In this document: one piece after another, positions 29,892-38,575 of the stretch
Layout: every line of letters starts with the position of its first letter
Position numbering within the stretch: the stretch's first letter is position 1
DNA from: Clostridia bacterium
GTDB taxonomy: Bacteria > Bacillota > Clostridia > Christensenellales > Pumilibacteraceae
DNA length: 64,000 bases
Reading direction: 5' to 3'
Assembly (NCBI GenBank): GCA_022791915.1
Contig: JAAWAB010000015.1
Location: 204,791-268,790, forward strand
Program-made: the position numbers and the translations under genes
Notes under the pieces: generated by a model
The model's database searches: none
Told to the model about the DNA's origin: nothing
The model's input: only the letters and a program-made list of their open reading frames with translations

Positions 29892-30817
29892 GCGAACAGG
29901 TAAAAACAACGGACACTTCGGTCACGCTGTGCGGCGTGCGGTTCAAAAATCCGATTATCACGGCGAGCGGCACGTTCGGATTCGGTAAGGAATACGCGAA
30001 TTTTTACGATTTGGGCGCGCTCGGCGGCATTTGCACAAAGGGGCTTACCAAAGAAAAGCGGGAAGGGAATCCTTCGCCGCGCATAGCCGAAACGCCTATG
30101 GGCATGCTCAACAGCGTGGGATTGCAAAATCCGGGCATAGACGGATTTATACAAGAAGACGTCCCCTTTCTCGATACGCTCGATACCGTGGTAATCGCCA
30201 ACGTGGCGGGCAGAACGGAAGAGGACTATTGCTACACAGTAGAGAAGGCGAGCGCGCTCGATTGCGTGAAAATGGTGGAACTCAACATCAGCTGTCCCAA
30301 CGTAAAGGCGGGCGGCATGGCGTTCGGTGTTTTGCCCGCAAGCGTGGAAAAAATTACGGCGGCGGTCAAAAAACATTGCCGTAAGCCGCTTATGGTAAAA
30401 CTTTCGCCCAACGTGGCAAACATTGCCGACAACGCGCGAGCGGCGGAAAACGGCGGCGCCGACTGTTTGTCGCTTATCAACACGGTGGGCGGCATGGCAA
30501 TCGACTGGCGCAAGCGCAAGCCCGTACTTGCCAACGTGTGCGGGGGATTGAGCGGACCCGCCATAAAGCCGATTGCGCTTAAAATGGTGTACGAAACGCA
30601 CAAAGCGGTGCAAATTCCCATTGTGGGCATAGGCGGAATCATGACCGCCGACGATATTATGGAATTTTTGGTTGCGGGCGCGTCTGCCGTGCAAGTGGGA
30701 AGCGCCAATATTTTTGACCCCGAAGCGGCGATAAATCTCGTGAATGAGTTGACAAACCTCATGAAAAAGTGTAATATAAATACGGTGCGCGAAGTAACGG
30801 GTTCGTTAACGGTGTAA
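29888..30817 (+). CDS. pyrD: Dihydroorotate dehydrogenase B catalytic subunit
   Basis: GTG start overlapping pyrK; 'RFKNPIITASGTFGFGKEY', 'ELNISCPNVKAGG', 'PLMVKLSPNVANIADNARAAE', 'IPIVGIGGIMTADDIMEFL'. Confidence 0.96.
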   Translation: MSEQVKTTDTSVTLCGVRFKNPIITASGTFGFGKEYANFYDLGALGGICTKGLTKEKREGNPSPRIAETPMGMLNSVGLQNPGIDGFIQEDVPFLDTLDTVVIANVAGRTEEDYCYTVEKASALDCVKMVELNISCPNVKAGGMAFGVLPASVEKITAAVKKHCRKPLMVKLSPNVANIADNARAAENGGADCLSLINTVGGMAIDWRKRKPVLANVCGGLSGPAIKPIALKMVYETHKAVQIPIVGIGGIMTADDIMEFLVAGASAVQVGSANIFDPEAAINLVNELTNLMKKCNINTVREVTGSLTV

Positions 30818-30838
30818 TCGCGCCCAAAAGGAAAGGGT

Positions 30839-31423
30839 ATGAAGCTGACAAACGAAGAAATACTGCAAGTGTTCGATAAAACGGGCGGCGTGTTGCACGG
30901 GCATTTTCTGCTCACAAGCGGACGTCATTCCGACACGTATATGCAGTGCGCCAAATTGTTCGTGCATCCCCAAGAGAGCGAGCGGCTGTGCAAAGCGCTT
31001 GCCGAACAGCTCACGGAATTTCGGGCGGACGCCGTTGTGTCGCCTGCGGTGGGCGGAATCATTATGGGGTACGAAGTTGCCCGTCAACTCCAAGTGCGCA
31101 ACTACTTTGCCGAACGGCAAGACGGAAAAATGACGCTTCGCAGAGGCTTTTCGCTCGATAAGGGCATGCGCGTCCTTGTGGTGGAAGACGTTGTCACCAC
31201 GGGCGGATCGGTGAAAGAAGTGATTGCCCTGTGCCGCGACGCGGGCGCCGAAGTGGTTGCCGTGGCGTCTGTTGTAGACCGCAGTAACGGTCAGGTGGAT
31301 TTCGGCGTGCCGTACCGCGCGTTGCTATCCATGGAAGTAAAAAGCTATGAGGCGGACGAGTGTCCGTTATGCCGCGAAGGAAAAATTCCCGCCGTAAAGC
31401 CGGGTAGCAGAGGATTGAAATAA
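30839..31423 (+). CDS. pyrE: Orotate phosphoribosyltransferase
   Basis: 'GHFLLTSGRHSDTYMQCAKLF', 'VLVVEDVVTTGGSVKEVI'. Confidence 0.96.
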   Translation: MKLTNEEILQVFDKTGGVLHGHFLLTSGRHSDTYMQCAKLFVHPQESERLCKALAEQLTEFRADAVVSPAVGGIIMGYEVARQLQVRNYFAERQDGKMTLRRGFSLDKGMRVLVVEDVVTTGGSVKEVIALCRDAGAEVVAVASVVDRSNGQVDFGVPYRALLSMEVKSYEADECPLCREGKIPAVKPGSRGLK

Positions 31424-31444
31424 TTTTTTTTCGGGAGCGAAAAT

Positions 31445-31771
31445 ATGGCAAGAAGAACGAAGAAAACAACTACAACAACCACGCGGGAATATACTGTTCC
31501 GCGCATTGTCAAACAACTTTCGTTTGTTGCGGTGCTACTTATGGGATTGGGTATCGCAATCGGCGTGGTGTTCGGCTGGATAGACGCGCTCGCGTCGGTG
31601 GGCGGTTGGATTAAAAGCATTGCGATTGCAATCGGATTGATTGCGCTTTGTCTGTATTCGTATTACGAGGCGCGTCGGCACGGAACTACTTGGTTTGTGC
31701 TTTGGATTGTGGCAGTGGTGCTGATTGTTGTGTTTTACATTTTGGGAATGGCACTTCCCAATCCGTTTTAA
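31445..31771 (+). CDS. Small membrane protein
   Basis: Multiple hydrophobic segments, Thr-rich N-terminus; GGGAGC upstream. Confidence 0.65.
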   Translation: MARRTKKTTTTTTREYTVPRIVKQLSFVAVLLMGLGIAIGVVFGWIDALASVGGWIKSIAIAIGLIALCLYSYYEARRHGTTWFVLWIVAVVLIVVFYILGMALPNPF

Positions 31772-31833
31772 GTAAATAATTCTATATTTTACGGAACATA
31801 CTAAATTCAGGAAAAGGAACGGGAGAAAGATTC

Positions 31834-32151
31834 ATGGCGGCAAAAGCTAAAAAACGGAATTTCATTCAGGCATATTTTTCGGACTTCGGCATTCGGCAAG
31901 TGTGCGACTTTTTGATGGTAGGCGGCGCGATTGTGTTGCTGGTGGGTATTTTCGTGAGCGAAATCGTGATTGCCGTGGGTATGGGTATTTATCTTGCCGC
32001 AACCGCATTGGCTATTTTCCGCAGTGTGCGCGTGCTGTGCGGAAAAATCAATCACCGTTCGCCCGAATATAAAAACGCGATTGTAAACACGGTTATCATG
32101 AGTCTGATATTCGTGCTCGCATTGTTCGGATTGATTTACGCCATTCTGTAA
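31834..32151 (+). CDS. Small membrane protein
   Basis: Hydrophobic segments; GGGAGAAAG upstream; followed by terminator. Confidence 0.65.
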   Translation: MAAKAKKRNFIQAYFSDFGIRQVCDFLMVGGAIVLLVGIFVSEIVIAVGMGIYLAATALAIFRSVRVLCGKINHRSPEYKNAIVNTVIMSLIFVLALFGLIYAIL

Positions 32152-32173
32152 ATCGAATCCGCACTAAAAAGAC

Positions 32174-32213
32174 AAAAGACGCTTTTCCCATAACGGAAGA
32201 GCGTCTTTTTTGT
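32174..32213 (+). terminator. Intrinsic terminator
   Basis: AAAAGACGCT-TTTCC-cataac-GGAAGAGCGTCTTTTTT. Confidence 0.88.
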
Positions 32214-32257
32214 TTGCGATTCATTGCCGTAAGTCGGATTTCGCAAAAAGAAAAAAA

Positions 32258-33178
32258 TCAGTTTTCGTATGTATCCATGCCTTTAAGCATAAACGCGGCA
32301 AGCTCGAACGAAGGGTCGTTTTGCACGCAACGGGTAAACTCTTCGCGGGCGCCCACGGTGTCCATAAGTCCCAACAGCGTGAGTCCGCGGTAGTAGCGAA
32401 AATACTGGTTTTGCGCCATGCCGATATATTCGTCTATGAGCGAGAGCGTATCTTTTAAGAGCGCCGTGCGTTCGGCAGGGTCGGACGCGCTCGAAAGCGA
32501 AACGCGCGCCGCAATATTCGTTATGGCAATCTGTAAATCGTCGGGGAAGGCGGCAAGCAGTCGTTCGCTGCGTAGCAGAGCGTCGTCGAATTGTCCGAGC
32601 GCCAAAAGGCGTTTGCATTCGGCGGTTTCGCGCGTAATGCCGTGCTCGTCGCGTTCGGCGCAGTAGCGGAGATAGGGCGCATACCATGCCGTGAGCAGTA
32701 AAGACGCCCCCTGTGCCACCAATTCTTCTTCGGTGGGCGGAATGAACACGCTGTAACGCGAGCGTAGCACTTTTTCGTATGTATCGGGCGTTTGCAAAAC
32801 AGTTGCGATTTCATCGTAAATCGTTTGCTCGTGCGGCGCCTCGCTCAACAGTACGTAGGCAAACATCAAATACCACATGGTGCGCAACTCCTCGGTGGCG
32901 CCGTTCAGCGTGATAATCGTGCGCGTGAGCACATACAAATCGACTTTGTTCGGCTCGGGCGCGTTCAGGCAATCGTATTTTTTCACAATCGGGTCGGGGT
33001 CGGCGGCGTAGCAGTCGTCGAACATGCACCCGAAACATACGAGCGAATACAGCAAGTCGCGCTTGTCGTCCCGTTCGCTTTTGTCTACGGCGGTATAGGC
33101 GAGTTGAATCGCATAGTCTATGCCCGTGCGGCTTACCGCTCTTTCTTCTTTTTTCTGCGTAGAGTTTTGTTCGTCCAT
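32258..33178 (-). CDS. TPR-like helical hypothetical protein
   Basis: ORF with helical-repeat-like C-terminus 'EYIGMAQNQYFRYYRGLTLLGLMDTVGAREEFTRCVQNDPSFELAAFML'. Confidence 0.65.
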   Translation of the reverse strand: MDEQNSTQKKEERAVSRTGIDYAIQLAYTAVDKSERDDKRDLLYSLVCFGCMFDDCYAADPDPIVKKYDCLNAPEPNKVDLYVLTRTIITLNGATEELRTMWYLMFAYVLLSEAPHEQTIYDEIATVLQTPDTYEKVLRSRYSVFIPPTEEELVAQGASLLLTAWYAPYLRYCAERDEHGITRETAECKRLLALGQFDDALLRSERLLAAFPDDLQIAITNIAARVSLSSASDPAERTALLKDTLSLIDEYIGMAQNQYFRYYRGLTLLGLMDTVGAREEFTRCVQNDPSFELAAFMLKGMDTYEN

Positions 33179-33227
33179 AAAAACAGTATATCATTTCGGG
33201 CGGAAAAAGGAAAGCGTTTGTAAGGGC

Positions 33228-33256
33228 TTGCGTATTGCAATTTTTTTTGTTACAAT
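33228..33256 (+). promoter_or_regulatory. Promoter immediately upstream of an ATG-TAA start-stop
   Basis: TTGCGT-17-TACAAT then AGAAGT-ATG-TAA. Confidence 0.6.
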
Positions 33257-33416
33257 AGAAGTATGTAAAACTTGTTTGCAAGGGGTTGCGAACAAGATTG
33301 TAACGTTCGGGCGTTTGCACATAAAGTTGTAAGTTTCACGAAATTATCACGCGGACACAATGGTAAGCAAACAAAACTCGGTTATAATGAAACAAAGAAA
33401 AAGGGAGTGTACTGTC

Positions 33417-34079
33417 ATGGCTGTTATTTTGATTGCCGACGACGAAGAGAACATCCGCGCGGTTTTGCGCGAATATGCCGAATTCGAGGGATATTCGGTT
33501 CTGGAAGCAAGCGACGGTATGGACGCGGTGCGCGTTGCCAAAAGCAGTCGCGTCGACCTTGTGATTATGGACGTAATGATGCCCAAGCTCGACGGCTTTT
33601 CTGCCGTTAAGGAAATCCGCAAGGAAAAAGACGTACCCGTCATTATGCTTTCGGCGCGCGTGGAAGAATACGACAAACTGTTCGGATTCGAAATCGGCGC
33701 CGACGACTACGTTACCAAGCCGTTTTCTCCCAAAGAGGTGATGGCGCGTGTGGGCGCCATATTAAAACGCGGCAAGCGTGCCGAAACGCGCAAGATTGTT
33801 TCCGACGGACTCACAATCGACATCGCGGGCAGAAACGTGTTTGTAGACGGCGTAAAAGCGGAAATGACGCCCAAAGAATACGAACTGCTGTTCTATCTTG
33901 TGGAGAATGCGGGCATAGCCATTACGCGCGAAAGACTGCTTACCGAAGTGTGGGGGTACGATTTTTACGGCGATGACCGCACGGTAGACACACATATCAA
34001 AATGTTGCGCGCATCGTTAGGTCCTTACCGCGATAAAATCGTTACGTTGCGCGGACTCGGATATAAAATGGAATTGTAA
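33417..34079 (+). CDS. OmpR/PhoB-family response regulator
   Basis: Receiver 'ILIADDEENIRAVLREYAEFEGY...VDLVIMDVMMPKLDGF', winged-helix 'TPKEYELLFYLVENAGIAITRERLLTEVWGYDFYGDDRTVDTHIKMLRASLG'. Confidence 0.96.
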   Translation: MAVILIADDEENIRAVLREYAEFEGYSVLEASDGMDAVRVAKSSRVDLVIMDVMMPKLDGFSAVKEIRKEKDVPVIMLSARVEEYDKLFGFEIGADDYVTKPFSPKEVMARVGAILKRGKRAETRKIVSDGLTIDIAGRNVFVDGVKAEMTPKEYELLFYLVENAGIAITRERLLTEVWGYDFYGDDRTVDTHIKMLRASLGPYRDKIVTLRGLGYKMEL

Positions 34080-34124
34080 CAGAGGTTTTTGTGACGGAAT
34101 CTAAAAAGGCAAAGGTCGGCGTTT

Positions 34125-35708
34125 ATGGAAAATAAGCCGACGAATCATCAGTGGACGACGGCGGTCGGCGTGAAGGCGGAAAACAAGGCGGACGGAAAAG
34201 AAAAGCGTCTGTCTTTGCATTCCATACGTTTTCAAACCTGGATATACTTTTTCCTTCTTGCCGTGGTGGTGCTGTTCGGGCTTTGGGCGTTTCAGCTTCT
34301 GTTTTTCAAGGCGTCGTATCGCAGTATGAAAAAGCAGGAAGTGGAACGGCTGGGTGAAAGCGTAATGAATCATTATCCCGGCAAAGTGGGCAGTGTCGAA
34401 TACGAAGATTTCGTGCGCGAGACGGCGAGCCATAACGGGCTGAACATCATCGTGTTTCACGTGCACGAAACGTATGAAGGGTGCGCCGCTTCCGAAGTGG
34501 AATTTTCCGCCGAATACGTGGGCGGACTGCCCGATAAGAACCTCATTCATTCAAACGACGTGCGCATTATAGACGGGTGGGAAAGTTTTTATACCGACGT
34601 AAAACAGTACGACAAAGTGATTTATTCCAAAACGTCGAAACACAACACAACGTATCTCGTGTACGGCTCGCGGTTGGATAACAACGGAGTGTATTTGTAT
34701 ATGACTACGCCCATGGAAGCGCTGGATAGCACTGTGGCAATCATGAACGACCAGTTGATTGTTGCCACGCTGTTGTGTTTGGTGGTGAGTATCGTGGTGT
34801 CGTTTTTCATTTCCGACCGAATCACCAAACCGATTGCCGAGTTTTCGCGCACCGCAAAAAAATTGGGTGCGGGCGACTATTCCGTTCGTTTTACGGGCAA
34901 CGGCTATACCGAAATCGATACGCTTGCCGAAACGCTCAACTACGCCACCGACGAAATCGGAAAAACGGAGCAACTGCGGCGCGACTTTTTAGCCAACGTC
35001 AGCCACGATTTGCGCACGCCGCTCACTATGGTGAAAGCGTATGCCGAAATGATACGCGATATCTCGGGCAGCGACGCGGTAAAACGCACGCAACACAGTC
35101 AGGTAATCATAGACGAAGCCGACCGCCTGACGGGACTGGTGAACGATATCCTGAATTTGAGCAAGTTGCAAGCGGGCACCGAAACGCTTGCCTACGGCGC
35201 GGTGGATATGCATGCGCTTGTAAAAACCATTGTGGAACGGTTCGACGTGTATACTACGCGCGACGGATATATGTTCGACATAGTGTCGGACGGAAATTGC
35301 GAAGTGTACGGAGATTCCCGAAAGCTCGAACAGGTAATGTACAATCTGGTGGGCAATGCACTCAACTATACGGGCGAAAATAGAACGGTACGTATCGAGT
35401 GCAAGCGCCAAGAAGACAAGGTGCGCGTTTCGGTGCGCGACTACGGAAAGGGAATCGAACCCGAAGAGTTGGAGAAAGTGTGGGAGCGCTACTATCGCGC
35501 CAATCAGCACAAACGCACCGTAGTGGGCAGCGGTTTGGGATTGAGTATCGTAAAAAGCATTTTGTCGGCGCACGGCGCGCCTTACGGCGTGTCGTCGAAG
35601 GTGGGTGAAGGCACCGAATTCTGGTTCGAACTCAACGCAATGAATGCGGCGTCGGGCGAAACAAAAGAGAAGGCGGACGAAAAGCCGCACAAAGGAAAAA
35701 GCGAATAA
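34125..35708 (+). CDS. Sensor histidine kinase (HAMP, HisKA, HATPase)
   Basis: 'FLANVSHDLRTPLTMVKAYAEMIRD' H-box; 'VMYNLVGNALNYT' N-box; 'VRDYGKGIEPEEL', 'GSGLGLSIVKSIL'. Confidence 0.96.
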   Translation: MENKPTNHQWTTAVGVKAENKADGKEKRLSLHSIRFQTWIYFFLLAVVVLFGLWAFQLLFFKASYRSMKKQEVERLGESVMNHYPGKVGSVEYEDFVRETASHNGLNIIVFHVHETYEGCAASEVEFSAEYVGGLPDKNLIHSNDVRIIDGWESFYTDVKQYDKVIYSKTSKHNTTYLVYGSRLDNNGVYLYMTTPMEALDSTVAIMNDQLIVATLLCLVVSIVVSFFISDRITKPIAEFSRTAKKLGAGDYSVRFTGNGYTEIDTLAETLNYATDEIGKTEQLRRDFLANVSHDLRTPLTMVKAYAEMIRDISGSDAVKRTQHSQVIIDEADRLTGLVNDILNLSKLQAGTETLAYGAVDMHALVKTIVERFDVYTTRDGYMFDIVSDGNCEVYGDSRKLEQVMYNLVGNALNYTGENRTVRIECKRQEDKVRVSVRDYGKGIEPEELEKVWERYYRANQHKRTVVGSGLGLSIVKSILSAHGAPYGVSSKVGEGTEFWFELNAMNAASGETKEKADEKPHKGKSE

Positions 35709-35732
35709 ATCGAACGGAGAACGTCGCGCAGG

Positions 35733-35761
35733 TTGACATAGGCGCGGCGTTTTGCTACAAT
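35733..35761 (+). promoter_or_regulatory. Promoter ending 7 nt before the mazG ATG
   Basis: TTGACA-17-TACAAT then ATACTGT-ATG. Confidence 0.75.
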
Positions 35762-35768
35762 ATACTGT

Positions 35769-37085
35769 ATGATAACAATTATCGGTTTGGGAACGGGTAA
35801 AGACGATTTAACCCGTAAAGCGGCAAAAAAAATCGCGGCGGCAAAGTGCGCGTTCGTGCGCTCCGCCAAAACGGAAGCGGGCGGCTCCGTTGTAAAAGAA
35901 TTCCCGCACGTGGTGGCGCTCGACGAAATGTACGAGCAAGCGGAAAATTTCGACCGCTTGACCTACGCGGTGTGCGAGCGGCTTACGGCGGCGCAAAATG
36001 CGTACGGCGAAGTGCTGTATCTTACCGACGGCGACGGCGCCGACGACGTTGCGGCGGCACTGCGCAATCGGGGCGCGGAAACGCAGATTTTGTTCGGCGT
36101 GGCGGCAAACCGTGCCCGTAGCGCCGATACCTGCGAAGTGCGGCTCACGGCAACCGACGCGCTCGTGCGCAAACCGTATCTCGATACGGCACTGCCCGTA
36201 CATATCACCGAGATTGACGACGCCTATCTTGCGGGCGACGTAAAGCTGTGGCTGATGGAAACGTACGGCGACGAAACCGAAATTTCGGTGAGCGTAAAGG
36301 GCAAAACAAGCACCGTGCCGCTTTGCGAACTCGATAGGTTGCGCGACTACGACCAAACGTGCGAGCTGTATATTGCGGCACAAGACGGATTCTACAAAAA
36401 GAAATACGGATTCGGCGATTTGTTGCGCATTATGAACCGATTAACGGCGGCGGACGGTTGTCCGTGGGATAAAGCGCAGACGCATGAAAGTATACGTATC
36501 AATATGATTGAAGAGGCGTACGAGGCGGTAGACGCAATCGACAGGGGTGACGCCGACGACATGACCGAAGAAATTGGCGACGTATTGTTGCAAGCCGTTT
36601 TTCATTGCGACATGGGCAAACGTTTGGGCGAATTTAACACCGCCGACGTGCTGACTCGGCTGTGCGATAAACTCGTGTTCCGCCATACGCATATTTTCGG
36701 CGAACATAAAGCAAAAAACGCCGACGAGGCGCTGGGTTTTTGGGAAGCGGCAAAATCGGAAGAAAAAAGCTACGTTTCCACGGCAGATAAACTTTCGCGG
36801 TTGCCCGCTTGTTTTCCTGCGTTGCTGGCGGCGGAAAAAGTGTATAAAAAGTTGATAAAAGCGGGCGTGGCGGATAATGCCGCGCAAACGGAACAGGCGG
36901 CAAAAGCTTGCGGCGCGGGTGCGGAACAAGACTGGGCGCGCAAACTCTTTTGGTTGGTTGCCGCCGCAAGCAAAGCGGGCGTAGACGCCGAAGTAGCGCT
37001 TTCGCTGTTTGTGGAAAAAATGAAAAAGGAATTTGCCCAAGCCGAAAACAGCGGCGATACGGCAGACTTTTTGCGCAACATATGA
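35769..37085 (+). CDS. mazG: Nucleoside triphosphate pyrophosphohydrolase MazG, with N-terminal tetrapyrrole methylase-like (YabN-type) domain
   Basis: 'DGCPWDKAQTHESIRINMIEEAYEAVDAIDRGDADDMTEEIGDVLLQAVFH'; N-term 'MITIIGLGTGKDDLTRKA'. Confidence 0.93.
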   Translation: MITIIGLGTGKDDLTRKAAKKIAAAKCAFVRSAKTEAGGSVVKEFPHVVALDEMYEQAENFDRLTYAVCERLTAAQNAYGEVLYLTDGDGADDVAAALRNRGAETQILFGVAANRARSADTCEVRLTATDALVRKPYLDTALPVHITEIDDAYLAGDVKLWLMETYGDETEISVSVKGKTSTVPLCELDRLRDYDQTCELYIAAQDGFYKKKYGFGDLLRIMNRLTAADGCPWDKAQTHESIRINMIEEAYEAVDAIDRGDADDMTEEIGDVLLQAVFHCDMGKRLGEFNTADVLTRLCDKLVFRHTHIFGEHKAKNADEALGFWEAAKSEEKSYVSTADKLSRLPACFPALLAAEKVYKKLIKAGVADNAAQTEQAAKACGAGAEQDWARKLFWLVAAASKAGVDAEVALSLFVEKMKKEFAQAENSGDTADFLRNI

Positions 37086-38017
37086 AAATAGGAAACGTGA
37101 CGTTTGCCGAGCCGTTCGTGTCGCTCGCGCCGCTTGCGGGATACGGCGACGCGGCGTTTCGCCGTTTGTGCCGCGAGTGCGGGGCGTCGCTTACGGTTAG
37201 CGAAATGGTGTCGGTAAAAGGGCTTTGTTACGGCAACGAAAAAACGGAATCGTTGCTCGCGATTTCGCCGTGCGAAACGCCGTCGTGCGTGCAGTTGTTC
37301 GGGAGCGATCCCGAGTTCTTTGTGCGCGCGTTGCGGCTCGGCGTGCTCGACCGATTCGATATCATCGATATCAATATGGGGTGTCCCGTTCCCAAAGTTA
37401 CCAAATGCGGCGAAGGCGGAGCGCTCATGAAAGACGGCGCGCGCGCCGAAGAGATTGTGCGGGCATGCGTACAATCTTCGGGTGGCAGACCGATTACCGT
37501 AAAACACCGCATAGGGTATGCCGACGGAGAAATGTTTGCGCCCGAATTTGCCGCGCGCATGGAACGCGCGGGTGCGGCGGCGATTACCGTGCACGGCAGA
37601 ACGGTGGCGCAGGGATATAGGGGCGTCGCCGATTGGAACGCGATTGCCCAAGCGGCGCAGGCGGTACGTATTCCCGTAATAGGCAACGGCGATATCGTGT
37701 CGTTACTCCAAGCCCGAAAGGCAAAAGAAGAAAGCGGTTGTGCGGGCGTTGCCGTCGGGCGGGGCGCGTTGGGGCGTCCCGACGTGTTTTCGGGCAAAGA
37801 AGAAAACGTGTGTGCGCTCGTGTTGCGTCATCTCGATTACGCGCTGTTCTTTTTTCCCGAAAACGTAGCGGTGCGCACCATGCGCAAACATCTGTGCCGA
37901 TATCTATCGCGTGTTTCGGGCGCAAAAGAACTGAAAGCGCGTGTCAATGCCATTTCGGACGCGGCGGAATTAAAAGAAGTTTTATTGCGGGAGTTGCAAA
38001 CAAAACCGCGCAAGTAA
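37082..38017 (+). CDS. tRNA-dihydrouridine synthase (DusB-like)
   Basis: 'FVSLAPLAGYGDAAFRRLCRECGASLTVSEMVSVKGL', 'DINMGCPVPKVTKCGEGGALMKD', 'AAAITVHGRTVAQGYRGVADW'; overlaps mazG by 4 nt. Confidence 0.95.
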   Translation: MKIGNVTFAEPFVSLAPLAGYGDAAFRRLCRECGASLTVSEMVSVKGLCYGNEKTESLLAISPCETPSCVQLFGSDPEFFVRALRLGVLDRFDIIDINMGCPVPKVTKCGEGGALMKDGARAEEIVRACVQSSGGRPITVKHRIGYADGEMFAPEFAARMERAGAAAITVHGRTVAQGYRGVADWNAIAQAAQAVRIPVIGNGDIVSLLQARKAKEESGCAGVAVGRGALGRPDVFSGKEENVCALVLRHLDYALFFFPENVAVRTMRKHLCRYLSRVSGAKELKARVNAISDAAELKEVLLRELQTKPRK

Positions 38018-38042
38018 AATCGGGCAATCGGGTGCAAAAGAT

Positions 38043-38072
38043 TTGACAAGTTCGGGCAATCGGGTGTATACT
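38043..38072 (+). promoter_or_regulatory. Promoter upstream of structured leader
   Basis: TTGACA-18-TATACT. Confidence 0.75.
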
Positions 38073-38078
38073 GAATGC

Positions 38079-38250
38079 GAACCTGAACCGAAAGCGGTAG
38101 GCTGACGGCAAAGGGGAGAACGACACGGAAATTCTCGCACGGACAGGCGCAAGCCGTCGGTGCGGTCGGCGGCGCCGAGGCGTTGTCGGCTGAATTATAT
38201 ATACCGCTCTTCTCTTTGGGTTTTGGTTAAAGAGAAGGGCGGTTTTCGGT
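38079..38250 (+). ncRNA. Structured 5' leader, riboswitch/attenuator candidate
   Basis: Several self-complementary helices downstream of a promoter, ending in an intrinsic terminator before the downstream CDS. Confidence 0.6.
38204..38250 (+). terminator. Intrinsic terminator inside 5' leader
   Basis: CCGCTCTTCTCTTT-N11-AAAGAGAAGGGCGG-TTTT, 14-bp stem. Confidence 0.9.
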
Positions 38251-38286
38251 TTATAACGATTTTGCCGCCGCTTACGGGAGATTTTT

Positions 38287-38544
38287 ATGATAGCACTGGT
38301 CGGCATTATGGTATACAGCCAAGACGCAACCGAGCGGGTAAACGCGATTCTGCACGATTATCGCAACGTGATTGCGGGTAGAATGGGGCTTCCCATGCGC
38401 GAGAAGGGCGTAAACGTGATTTGCGTCGTGTTGGAAACCGATTCGGCGAAAATCAACGCGCTCACGGGCAAACTGGGCGCCACCCAAGGCGTGCGCGCAA
38501 AAGCGCTTTACGGATTGCCTGCGGATACGCAAACGGAAAAGTAA
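38287..38544 (+). CDS. TM1266-family (iron-only hydrogenase system) putative regulator
   Basis: 'MIALVGIMVYSQDATERVNAILHDYRNVIAGRMGLPMREKGVNVICVVLETDSAKINALTGKLGATQGVRAKALY' NikR C-domain-like/TM1266 pattern. Confidence 0.7.
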   Translation: MIALVGIMVYSQDATERVNAILHDYRNVIAGRMGLPMREKGVNVICVVLETDSAKINALTGKLGATQGVRAKALYGLPADTQTEK

Positions 38545-38575
38545 AATACCTATAAAAAGGAGAAAATAAAACGGT

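Noticed and set aside
29744-30694. 316-aa minus-strand ORF
   Set aside because: Antisense to pyrK/pyrD, which have strong family signatures
38079-38130. TPP riboswitch, based on GAACCTGA in the leader
   Set aside because: No CTGAGA element or the conserved P4/P5 context, and the match lies right at the predicted TSS with no room for the other arm
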